From Phycisphaerales bacterium (lineage in GTDB: Bacteria; Planctomycetota; Phycisphaerae; Phycisphaerales; UBA1924), in contig JARGPA010000008.1 of NCBI GenBank assembly GCA_029213305.1, forward strand, positions 58,768 through 122,767: a DNA stretch of 64,000 nucleotides. Direction: 5' to 3'. The number at the start of each line of letters is the position of its first letter. The first letter of the stretch is position 1. Below the pieces are notes generated by a model. That model was given only the letters and a program-made list of their open reading frames with translations, had not been told where the DNA came from and did no database searches. Position numbers and translations under genes: made by a program. Shown piece after piece: positions 8,646 through 17,207 of the stretch.

Positions 8646-10199
8646 GTGCGTCAAATCGTCCAAACTCAGCCAAATAATCGTGCCAATGGCGCTCCCAAGC
8701 GTCGTATCTTCGGATGCATATCCATCGCAGCACTCGGAGCGATGTTCTTGGGTGGATGCACCTGGGACTCATTCATGGACCCGTCTACAGTGGGTCGATG
8801 GGAAAAAACTCCAACGCGAGTCCCCATCCTTCAAACCATTGGTGCAATCGAAGATCCGAGTAAACAATGGGTCGATATCTCTGATATCACTCCGGATGAT
8901 CTCATCCCGGAAACGGACATTTATCGTGTCGGGCCGGGCGATTTCCTTGATTTAACCGTCTGGGACCTGATTACGCGAGGCCAAGCAGAGCTACTCCCTC
9001 GTCAGATTGATCAAAATGGATACATCCAGATCCCTCAGCTTGGTCGTATTTTCGTCTCGAACATGACTGAAACAGAGGTCGCGGATGCAATCGGGGTCAA
9101 AATGGCTCCTTTGGTTGCAGACCCACTCATTTCGGTGGTTGTGCAACAGCGTCGTCAACAGATTTTCCATCTCACAGGGAATGTTGCAGCGCCTGGGCCA
9201 TATTCGATCTTGAATGCTGATTTCCGTATTCTTGAAGCACTCATCGCGGCGGGTGGATTCCCTGAGTTCACACCTGAGCTTTTTGTGATTCGTCAAGTTC
9301 CTCTTAACGATGGCGCATCGACGATTATCCCTGAAAATCCAGAAGATTTGAATCTCAACTCGCGGCCAGAAGACAACGCACCTAGCGGCGAGAGCTTGCT
9401 TGATGTCATTGATGATCTGTCAGCTCCTGGAATGATGAGCGGATCAAGATCAGGTTCAGGCAACGGATTAGTCCCGAATGTGGGATTTTCCCAGCCGAGC
9501 AATGACGAACCGATGATTGACTTGATTGATTCAAGTCCGATCTCAACTCCTGTCTCCAACAGTGACGACTCAGAAACAGCTCCAGCGGCTCCTAGATGGC
9601 GTTTTCATGATGGACGATGGGTTCGTGAATCGACTCCGATTGCGACGCGCAGGACGATTGATAATGAAGGCGGAATGCACCCAATTGACTCGAGAGGCGA
9701 ACTCTTTACTCAACGTGTGATCCGCGTTCCTGTACAACCTCTCGTTTCAGGTGATGCTCGATACAATATCATTATCCGTCCTGGAGATGTGATTCGTGTT
9801 CCACCATCTGCGACTGGTTTCTACTACATCCGCGGCGAAATCAACCGCCCTGGCGCGTTTAACCTGCCTGCTGTAGGCAAGTTAACGCTCTTGCGAGCGA
9901 TTGCAGCAGCTGGCGATCTTGGACCAACTGCAGTCCCTGAACGAGTCGATTTGACCCGAATTGTGGGACCAAACGAGCAAGCAACAATCATGTTGAACTT
10001 CCGTGCGATGTCAGAAGGAACTCAACCTGATATCTATATCAAACCAGACGATATGATCAATATCGGAACAAAGTTCTGGGCAACCCCTCTCGCGGTCATC
10101 CGCGGCGGGTTCCGATCCAGTTATGGGTTTGGGTTCTTGCTTGATCGGAACTTTGGTAATGATGTATTCGGTGCACCTCCAACGAACCTGAACCGTTGA
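8646..10199 (+). CDS. Polysaccharide export outer-membrane lipoprotein (Wza-like)
   Basis: A 517-residue protein starting at GTG with AGGAG about 8 bases before it. After a positively charged N terminus and hydrophobic segment comes a lipobox, LGGC, near residue 40, so the mature protein should be a lipoprotein. The polysaccharide biosynthesis/export domain begins near residue 95 (YRVGPGDFLDLTVWD), the usual Wza start, followed by SLBB-type beta-grasp segments (LTGNVAAPGPYS near 180; IRGEINRPGAFNLP near 400). Between them lies an insertion of about 130 residues rich in Ser, Pro, Asp and Asn, predicted disordered and not typical of Wza. First gene of the cluster; it probably forms the outer-membrane exit channel. 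Confidence 0.92.
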   Translation: MRQIVQTQPNNRANGAPKRRIFGCISIAALGAMFLGGCTWDSFMDPSTVGRWEKTPTRVPILQTIGAIEDPSKQWVDISDITPDDLIPETDIYRVGPGDFLDLTVWDLITRGQAELLPRQIDQNGYIQIPQLGRIFVSNMTETEVADAIGVKMAPLVADPLISVVVQQRRQQIFHLTGNVAAPGPYSILNADFRILEALIAAGGFPEFTPELFVIRQVPLNDGASTIIPENPEDLNLNSRPEDNAPSGESLLDVIDDLSAPGMMSGSRSGSGNGLVPNVGFSQPSNDEPMIDLIDSSPISTPVSNSDDSETAPAAPRWRFHDGRWVRESTPIATRRTIDNEGGMHPIDSRGELFTQRVIRVPVQPLVSGDARYNIIIRPGDVIRVPPSATGFYYIRGEINRPGAFNLPAVGKLTLLRAIAAAGDLGPTAVPERVDLTRIVGPNEQATIMLNFRAMSEGTQPDIYIKPDDMINIGTKFWATPLAVIRGGFRSSYGFGFLLDRNFGNDVFGAPPTNLNR

Positions 10200-10475
10200 T
10201 CTATCGCCTGTAAATCCGGTTTTTCACGAACTGGACTCCCTTGTGAATCGTACCGATCCCTGCCCTTGGCGGGGATCGTTTATTTTTGCGCGTTCGCGTC
10301 GCTTGATGTCACGAAGAATTGGCTTTATCCCGGCGATGAGTTCTTTTCGCGCCAATCATCACGGACCGGGGGAGCGGACCAAAGCGGACCGAGAATTACG
10401 CCGAAACAGGTTTACAGAGGGTTCCATCCGCCTTCCCATGATTCAGGAGAATCGAATACCCATCGTGCCAAATCC

Positions 10476-11447
10476 ATGACCAGCGTTCAATCAACATCAA
10501 GTAACTCACTCCCAAACGATGAACCTCGTGTGATCGGTATTTTTACGCGATCCGGAATTCTCGTGACTGGGTTTGTTTTCATTTGCTTTGTTGCATTGTT
10601 TTATCGTTGGTTCATTCATCAAGGGAAGATCAGCTTACATGCGCCTGAGGATTGGGGACACGCGTTTGTGATTCCCTTGATTTCGGGTTACATGGTTTGG
10701 CTCGCACGGGAGAAAGTTGCTCGTGCGGAAATCTCGGTGTTCTGGCCTGCGATTGTCCCGTTCATACTTGGTATGCAGGCGTACGCCTACAACTTGTTTA
10801 ATGTTCAGAACCACATGCTCCAAGGGATGAGCATGATCTTGACACTTGGATCGCTTTCACTATGGATGCTCGGACCTGCAATGTTCAGGTATCTGTTTCT
10901 CCCGATTGCTTATTTAGTATTGATGATCACAATCTCTGAATCATTCATGCTCGCGATTACCTTCAAACTCCAGTTGATTGCATCACAGGGTTCGTGGCTC
11001 ATCCTTAATCTCATTGGAAACCCGTTCGGATGGTTCGAAGTTGACATTGACGGCAACACCTTAATGATCCTGACAAGCAGCGGCGAATCACTCCCAATGA
11101 ATGTTGCAGAAGCATGCTCAGGGATGCGGATGGTCGTAGCGTTCTATGCTCTCGCAGTTGCAGTTGCACTCATGGGTTCAACCCAGTGGTGGCAACGAAT
11201 CGCACTAATCCTGCTGGCTGGCCCTGTCGCGGTTTTCATGAACATGATCCGTGTGACAGTGCTTGGTCTTTTGATGCTCGTCAATCCTGATCTGGTATCA
11301 GGTGATGCTCATACAGTCATTGGAACTCTGCTTTTAGTGCCATCCTTGGGATTATTCCTTGGGATGAGTTGGATGCTCAATCGTTTGATCTCAACAGGAG
11401 ACCCGAGCGAGTCAACGACAACAGAAAATGGAGTACAAGCATCATGA
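10476..11447 (+). CDS. Exosortase (EpsH-type transpeptidase)
   Basis: A polytopic membrane protein of about 323 residues with roughly eight hydrophobic helices. The exosortase catalytic triad is visible: the cysteine in AEACSGMRM, the arginine in MNMIRVTVLG and the histidine in SGDAHTVIG, in the expected order and spacing. Exosortases cleave C-terminal sorting signals (PEP-CTERM and relatives) and are linked to extracellular polysaccharide. The frame is open back to a TTG at 10266, but the 70 extra residues are polar and unlike the family, so the ATG at 10476 is preferred even though its ribosome binding site is poor (AGGAG lies 28 bases upstream). The stop overlaps the start of the EpsI-like gene by four bases (ATGA). 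Confidence 0.9.
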   Translation: MTSVQSTSSNSLPNDEPRVIGIFTRSGILVTGFVFICFVALFYRWFIHQGKISLHAPEDWGHAFVIPLISGYMVWLAREKVARAEISVFWPAIVPFILGMQAYAYNLFNVQNHMLQGMSMILTLGSLSLWMLGPAMFRYLFLPIAYLVLMITISESFMLAITFKLQLIASQGSWLILNLIGNPFGWFEVDIDGNTLMILTSSGESLPMNVAEACSGMRMVVAFYALAVAVALMGSTQWWQRIALILLAGPVAVFMNMIRVTVLGLLMLVNPDLVSGDAHTVIGTLLLVPSLGLFLGMSWMLNRLISTGDPSESTTTENGVQAS

Positions 11448-12379
11448 GCTCAAAGACTCCGAGAAATACTAACAAACCAACTCGATCAAAACAATCGAAA
11501 GCTATCGTGATTCTTGCGTGCCTATCCATGGTTGGAGGATCGGTTGCTATTGGTGCATATTCAAAGATCAACAATGTTCATCTTGAAAAAATCCCGATCT
11601 ATGCGAAGGACAATCGACAGGTTTCGTCGATCCCAGAACGCACTTCGAGTTGGAATCAGATCGGATCAGACCAGATTATGTCCGCAGATGTCGTCGAGAC
11701 ACTTGGGACTGAGAACTACTTGTCTCGCAACTACTATCGAACAGTCGACGAAGACTCAAAGAATCCGATTGTGTTTGATTATCACGCCGCGTATTACACA
11801 GGGATGATTGACACAGTCCCTCATGTTCCAGAACGATGCTTTGTTGGAGGCGGCCTCCAACAAGGTGACTCATCTCGAGTCATGTCTCTCCCGATGGACA
11901 CAACCTCATGGCGGGTTGACCCAAGTGTTCCTGTCGAGTTCGCAGGACTCAGCGGCGAAATCTTCACAGTCCGTTTAAGCAATGATTCGAATCTCAGTGA
12001 TGCTCCAGGTACTCGCGTGCGATTGCCAAGAGGTGTTGCGCCAGATTCACCTATTAGGATGCGAGTCTCTGAGTTTATTGACACAGATGGGTCGAAGCTC
12101 TACGCGGGTTATTTCTTTATCGCCAACGGCGGGACGAAAGCAAACGCGAACGATGTCCGCAAGTTAGCATTTAACCTTGATGATGATTATGCATATTTCT
12201 TGAAGGTCCAACTGACGAGCGCCACTGCAAACTCGTTTGAAGAGTTTGCTCAATACGCCGGTGAACTTGTTGGAGAGCTTCTTGGAGAGACAATGCGCTG
12301 TGTACCTGATTGGGTAGAAGTCCAGAAGAAAACATATCCCCCAAACGCGAACGCAATAGGGCTTGGGGAATCGGAATAA
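11444..12379 (+). CDS. Exosortase-associated EpsI family protein
   Basis: A 311-residue protein with one N-terminal membrane anchor (AIVILACLSMVGGSVAIGAY) and a large periplasmic part. The segment YTGMIDTVPHVPERCFVGGG corresponds to the Tyr...His/Pro...Cys motif of EpsI (DUF3485), which in other bacteria is found as a separate gene beside exosortase or fused to it. Its biochemical role is not established. The ATG at 11444 is chosen because GGAG (11430-11433) precedes it and it overlaps the exosortase stop as ATGA, implying translational coupling. The open frame extends 25 codons further upstream inside the exosortase gene, but that start lacks support. Confidence 0.87.
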   Translation: MSSKTPRNTNKPTRSKQSKAIVILACLSMVGGSVAIGAYSKINNVHLEKIPIYAKDNRQVSSIPERTSSWNQIGSDQIMSADVVETLGTENYLSRNYYRTVDEDSKNPIVFDYHAAYYTGMIDTVPHVPERCFVGGGLQQGDSSRVMSLPMDTTSWRVDPSVPVEFAGLSGEIFTVRLSNDSNLSDAPGTRVRLPRGVAPDSPIRMRVSEFIDTDGSKLYAGYFFIANGGTKANANDVRKLAFNLDDDYAYFLKVQLTSATANSFEEFAQYAGELVGELLGETMRCVPDWVEVQKKTYPPNANAIGLGESE

Positions 12380-12501
12380 GTATAGATTAAGATCGAAAGA
12401 ACAGCTTGGAGAGGTTTTCTTCAGAGCTCTAAATAAGCAACGATTAAACGGGAAACCCCGTGATGACAGGCCGAATGACGGTCAACGAAAAGGAAGAACT
12501 G

Positions 12502-15500
12502 ATGGCATCTCGCGTAAACAAACGGTTTGTGATCATCTTAGTAGTCGGCGTAGTCGGGCTTTTAGGCCTGCTCGTAGCGGCTTACAGTGTTGCTTATAAA
12601 AGCGCAGGCGATCTCGCAAAGCGTGGTGATAACTTCATGGCCAACGGCGAGTACAAGCTCGCAGAGCTGAGCTATTCGAAAGCTGTCAACAAAGACTCCA
12701 CGAATACAGAAAACCTTGCAAAGTGGATCGATGCTCTTGAGAAGGTGATTCCTGAAACTGAGACTGAATACCGTGATCGTTACAACGGCGATTACACAGG
12801 AGCGATCCGAAAAACAGCAACCATCCTTCGAAACAATGTAGACGCGCATGATCGGTTCTTATCAATCCGTCATGAAATGCTCAACTCTTCATACTCGCGT
12901 GGTTTAGCGGATGTGCTCATCGAAGATACAAGCTCTTCATTGGCATTCTTTAATGATGATCCATCACAGGTCCAAGACTGGGAACGCTTGAAGAGATACC
13001 GCGGTCTTGCGATCACATCAATTGCTCGTCGTCAGGGAGTGTTAGATGAGAATCAGTTTGCTCTCGCGATAGATGATCTTGAGCGAGCACTGATCGCGGA
13101 TCCTGATGATGTAGAATCTGCTGTAGGATTGATGGATATTCGTACATCAGAGGTGAACTTCTCGCGCCCTGCAAGCGACACACAAGCTCGCATCGACACA
13201 CGAGTCGCAAATATTGCAGCCGCGGACGCATTCATTGCAACTCATCCAAATAACATCCGGATGATCATGCATCGTCTGCTTTTGAATGTGGATATGAGAT
13301 TGAAGAACCTTGGAGAAATCGAAGATGGCTCTGAGCGTTTGAATGCAGTAACGGAAATCTTTGAATCATATAAAACTGAACTTCAGCAGGTCGCGAACAT
13401 GCTCGGATCTGAGAGTCGTGATCAGCTCACTGTTAATACGATTAACAGTTTCCTTCGTCTTGAAGTGTTTATCGACTCAGAATCAAAGCTCGCTCAGAGC
13501 CGCCGATTGATCGATCTTATGATCGAGGATGACAATGATAATGCATCATTACTTGCACTCGCAGGTCGAGTTGCCAAGGAGGCAGGAGAGCTTGACGAAG
13601 CAATCGGTTGGTACTCACGCATTGGAGAACTTGAGACAAAGCCTTTGAGCTTTGAAGGACTCAATCAATACTACATCCAACGCAGAACACTCTTTGATCA
13701 AGCAACTATCCGTGTAGAACAAGCTGCGTCACTCGATGAGACTGCTCCACAAGCGGATATCGACGCAGCAGTCTTAAAAGCATCCGAAATGCGTGATCGA
13801 TACGCATCGAGCGTTACAGATGATGATTTGAACCTCATGATGCTCGACGGCAAGCTTGCACGAATGAACTCGAACTATGAAGAGGCGCTTCGTCTGTTTA
13901 AGAAGTTCAATGAACAAAACCAACAACTCAACCCCGATGGACTTTGGGAAGAGGGTGTTACCGCGTTACGGATTGATCAGTTCGGTGTTGCACGCAAAGC
14001 GTTGCAAGACATGATCCCACTCGACTCGAATTCACAACGCAAACAACTCGCACGCCAGGCGCTTGCGAAGATTGAGATCAAGCTCAAGAACTACGAAGCA
14101 GCAGCACAACTTTACAAAGACATTCTTGCGATTGATCCAAGTTGGACAGAGGCTGTTGAGCAGCTCGAAGCAGTCAACACACTGCTCAATCCTCAACTCC
14201 ACGAAGATCCAATCGTTGCAGCTGTGCTTACTGCTCGTCAGATCCGATTAGGTTCTACTGAAACACCTGGAGATTTCGCGGGTGCGATTGAGTACCTTCG
14301 TGAAGCCGTTGAGACATTTAATCATGAGCCTCAGGTTGCATTTGAACTCACATCATTGATGTTGGATAGTGAGGATATTGAAGGCGCACGCAATGTTGTG
14401 AACAAAGCACTTGAAGTTCATCCTGAGAGTGAATCACTGATCAAACTCCAAGAGGTACTTGTAAGAGATGACTTGATTGACATCCGTGTTCAAATCCAAC
14501 GCCAGTCTGAGCGACCTGAGTTTGATAAACTCATCTCAATTGCACAACTAGCAGCGGATGGAAATCGCGAAGAACTCTTAAAGCAAACAATCGAAGACTT
14601 GAACACGATTAACCCCGACGATCCTCGTGTGGTTGATGTGAGCTTCTTGGGCGCACTTAAGTACGGCGATATTGAAAGAGCACGCAGCATTGCGAATCGT
14701 CCAAAGAACAGTCAAGTCGAGCGATTGACTTATCAAGCTCGTATTGAGATCTCAGAGAGAAACCCTACAAAGGCAATCGAACTGCTCACCCAAGCAGCGA
14801 GTTCAGGAACTGCGGATGCATCTGTATTCCAGTTGCTCGCAATCTTGCAACGAGATGCAGGCAATATCGACGAATCACTTCAATCGTTTGAGCGTGCATT
14901 AACAATCCGTCCTGACAATACTTCAACGATTACTGAATATCTTTGGACCCTTGCAGTCACTGCTCGTCGTTACGACGAAGCGCTCAGTGTTGCTCGTCGT
15001 TTGCAACTCCACGGATCGACAAACCCAACCTTTATGAATCTCTGGCTCAATCTCGAAGCATTGAGCGGCGGCAAAGAAGGTAGAGATTTCGCGATCCGTC
15101 AACGTGAACGCTTGCTCGAACTCAACCCAACCAATATTGAGAACAAAGCTCAGCTTACTCGGATGTATATTCAGAATAAGCAATGGGATTCTGCGATGGA
15201 GCTCATTTTGCAGCTTCGAGCTTCAGATGATCAGCTTGCATTCGCACAACTCGAAGCTCAGTGGTACGCAGACCAAGGAACATATGAAAACCAGAGCGGT
15301 CTCGTTCTGGCAAACGGTGTCTTTGCAGAATACATCGAATCATTACCACAACCAGTGAGCCCGGAACCGTTCATTGCAAATGCCGAGTTCATGCTCAGCC
15401 GTGGTCGTCCAGACCTTGCAATCGCGGCGGCTAACGAGGCAGTTAAACGTCAATCAACAGACACGATGGAAGGTTCAAAGCTTCTGGGCAATCTGTACAT

Positions 15501-17130
15501 GCGGATTAACAACTCCAGTGATGCAATCGAAGCATACAACGAGGTTATTGAGAATAATGCAGATCCAGATTTCTCATATCATAACCGTTTGATTGAAGCA
15601 TATGTCCGTCTCGATCGATTCAGCGAGGCAGATGCATTGTTCACAAAGCTCCCTGCAACACACACGACTAAGAAACTCGTGATGTTCCAAGCAGCAGATA
15701 TTGCTCGTGGTCTTGGCGACATCCCTAAATCACGAACAATCCTTGACGACGCGGTTGCTCGTTACCCCAATGACTCATCTGTATACACCAAGCGTGCAGA
15801 GTTTATGATCGGCGATGACACACTCATCAATGACTTGCTCTCTGATATCAGTCGAGCAATCGATCTTGATGCAAATAGTTCACAAGCGTATCGCGTGCGT
15901 GCTGCGGGGTACTTCTCAGTAGGGCGTCGCGATGATGCGATTAAGGATCTTCGTTCAGCGATTCGTTTGAACCCAAATCTTGATCGTTCAATCTACGCGT
16001 TACTCAATGAACTACTCAGCATCCCGGGACGATCAGGTGAAGCACTCGATGTTGCTCGTGAAGTGACTTCTCGTCGTGAGGACGATGCAAACTTGATGTC
16101 TCGCATTGGTGGTTTGTTTAAGTCTCGCTCTGAGTGGGAGAAGGCTGCAGAAATGTTCGGCCTTGCATGGAACAAGCGACACTCGATTCCAGACGGCGCT
16201 GACTACATCGATGCGCTCGTGCGGATGACTCCTCCTAACTCAAGAACTGCAAATGATGTGATCAACGAGTTGGGTGCCATGGTTGGCAATATCAATGATA
16301 ACGCGGGACTGCTCGCTGCACAGGCGCTGGTACTCCAAGCTCGAGGCCGAGATGACTTTGCGCAACAGCAAATCACCAAAGCTTTTGATATCTCTGTCAA
16401 CAACAACCAAGAACTTGTGAACTGGTCAGGAAACCTGACGCGTTACTTTGAAGGCGAACCTCCAAGCAAGGAAATCGAGTTCCTCGAAGCGCTCAAGCGC
16501 CGAAACACAACTCCGATCATCCAGAACTGGCTTGACTTGTTTATCGCTCGTCGATTGGTCAAAGAATCTGAAATTGACTCTCGAGCGTTCGTTCTCTTAG
16601 ACAGATTGATTCAGTACGAAGAAAGTGCTGAGATTCAGACACGAGCTTATCGGATCAAGGGTTCTACTTACTTCGCTCAGAAAAAATATGAAGAGGCGAC
16701 CGCAGTTTGGACAGAAGCTCTCCAAACATTCCCGGACGATTGGGAAATGAACAATAACCTTGCGTACGCACTCTCTGAGGAGCTTGATCGTCCTGAAGAA
16801 GCATTGGAATTTGCTCAAAGGGCGATTGATCAGAACATAGCTCGGAGTGAAGCGTACGAAACAATGGCCGGCGTGTATCGCAAGCTCGGAAAGTACGATG
16901 AAGCGGAGCAAATGATTGAAATTGGATCAAACTACATCCAGTCAATTCCTGCTCGTGTCACCATGATTCTTTCCTCAGCAAAGCTCGCGTTAGCTCGCAA
17001 CGACCTTGTTGATGCGAAGTCTCGATTGAACGATGCGGAGTCAGCGGTGCGTTCTGCCCCGACGTCATATCCGAATCTTGAAGAAGACATTGCAGAACTT
17101 GCACAGGAAATCAACTCAGCCGGTGGCTAA
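12502..17130 (+). CDS. Very large TPR-repeat membrane-anchored protein
   Basis: About 1542 residues. The N terminus has a short basic stretch, one transmembrane helix (FVIILVVGVVGLLGLLVAAYSVAY) and then helical tetratricopeptide repeats over the entire length, for example ANGEYKLAELSYSKAV, EAAAQLYKDILAIDPS and DESLQSFERALTIRPDN. The ATG at 12502 has AGGAAG (12491-12496) at good spacing, better than GTG/ATG at 12460/12463. Its place next to an exosortase recalls the TPR protein (PrsT) of PEP-CTERM/exosortase loci, but that protein is a lipoprotein of about 900 residues, whereas this one is longer and has no lipobox. It is likely a periplasmic scaffold for polymer assembly; that role is inference. 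Confidence 0.85.
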   Translation: MASRVNKRFVIILVVGVVGLLGLLVAAYSVAYKSAGDLAKRGDNFMANGEYKLAELSYSKAVNKDSTNTENLAKWIDALEKVIPETETEYRDRYNGDYTGAIRKTATILRNNVDAHDRFLSIRHEMLNSSYSRGLADVLIEDTSSSLAFFNDDPSQVQDWERLKRYRGLAITSIARRQGVLDENQFALAIDDLERALIADPDDVESAVGLMDIRTSEVNFSRPASDTQARIDTRVANIAAADAFIATHPNNIRMIMHRLLLNVDMRLKNLGEIEDGSERLNAVTEIFESYKTELQQVANMLGSESRDQLTVNTINSFLRLEVFIDSESKLAQSRRLIDLMIEDDNDNASLLALAGRVAKEAGELDEAIGWYSRIGELETKPLSFEGLNQYYIQRRTLFDQATIRVEQAASLDETAPQADIDAAVLKASEMRDRYASSVTDDDLNLMMLDGKLARMNSNYEEALRLFKKFNEQNQQLNPDGLWEEGVTALRIDQFGVARKALQDMIPLDSNSQRKQLARQALAKIEIKLKNYEAAAQLYKDILAIDPSWTEAVEQLEAVNTLLNPQLHEDPIVAAVLTARQIRLGSTETPGDFAGAIEYLREAVETFNHEPQVAFELTSLMLDSEDIEGARNVVNKALEVHPESESLIKLQEVLVRDDLIDIRVQIQRQSERPEFDKLISIAQLAADGNREELLKQTIEDLNTINPDDPRVVDVSFLGALKYGDIERARSIANRPKNSQVERLTYQARIEISERNPTKAIELLTQAASSGTADASVFQLLAILQRDAGNIDESLQSFERALTIRPDNTSTITEYLWTLAVTARRYDEALSVARRLQLHGSTNPTFMNLWLNLEALSGGKEGRDFAIRQRERLLELNPTNIENKAQLTRMYIQNKQWDSAMELILQLRASDDQLAFAQLEAQWYADQGTYENQSGLVLANGVFAEYIESLPQPVSPEPFIANAEFMLSRGRPDLAIAAANEAVKRQSTDTMEGSKLLGNLYMRINNSSDAIEAYNEVIENNADPDFSYHNRLIEAYVRLDRFSEADALFTKLPATHTTKKLVMFQAADIARGLGDIPKSRTILDDAVARYPNDSSVYTKRAEFMIGDDTLINDLLSDISRAIDLDANSSQAYRVRAAGYFSVGRRDDAIKDLRSAIRLNPNLDRSIYALLNELLSIPGRSGEALDVAREVTSRREDDANLMSRIGGLFKSRSEWEKAAEMFGLAWNKRHSIPDGADYIDALVRMTPPNSRTANDVINELGAMVGNINDNAGLLAAQALVLQARGRDDFAQQQITKAFDISVNNNQELVNWSGNLTRYFEGEPPSKEIEFLEALKRRNTTPIIQNWLDLFIARRLVKESEIDSRAFVLLDRLIQYEESAEIQTRAYRIKGSTYFAQKKYEEATAVWTEALQTFPDDWEMNNNLAYALSEELDRPEEALEFAQRAIDQNIARSEAYETMAGVYRKLGKYDEAEQMIEIGSNYIQSIPARVTMILSSAKLALARNDLVDAKSRLNDAESAVRSAPTSYPNLEEDIAELAQEINSAGG

Positions 17131-17207
17131 TCCGACCGAGAAATGAAATACTCGATCTACTGAGGTTCGATCAGATTATCGGACATGAACGATACGGAGC
17201 AGTGAAC

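Noticed and set aside
10243..10479. 78-codon frame that ends with an ATGA overlap on the exosortase start
   Set aside because: The product is Arg-rich and low in complexity, without a ribosome binding site; the overlap is likely coincidence. Still, it leaves some doubt over the exosortase start.
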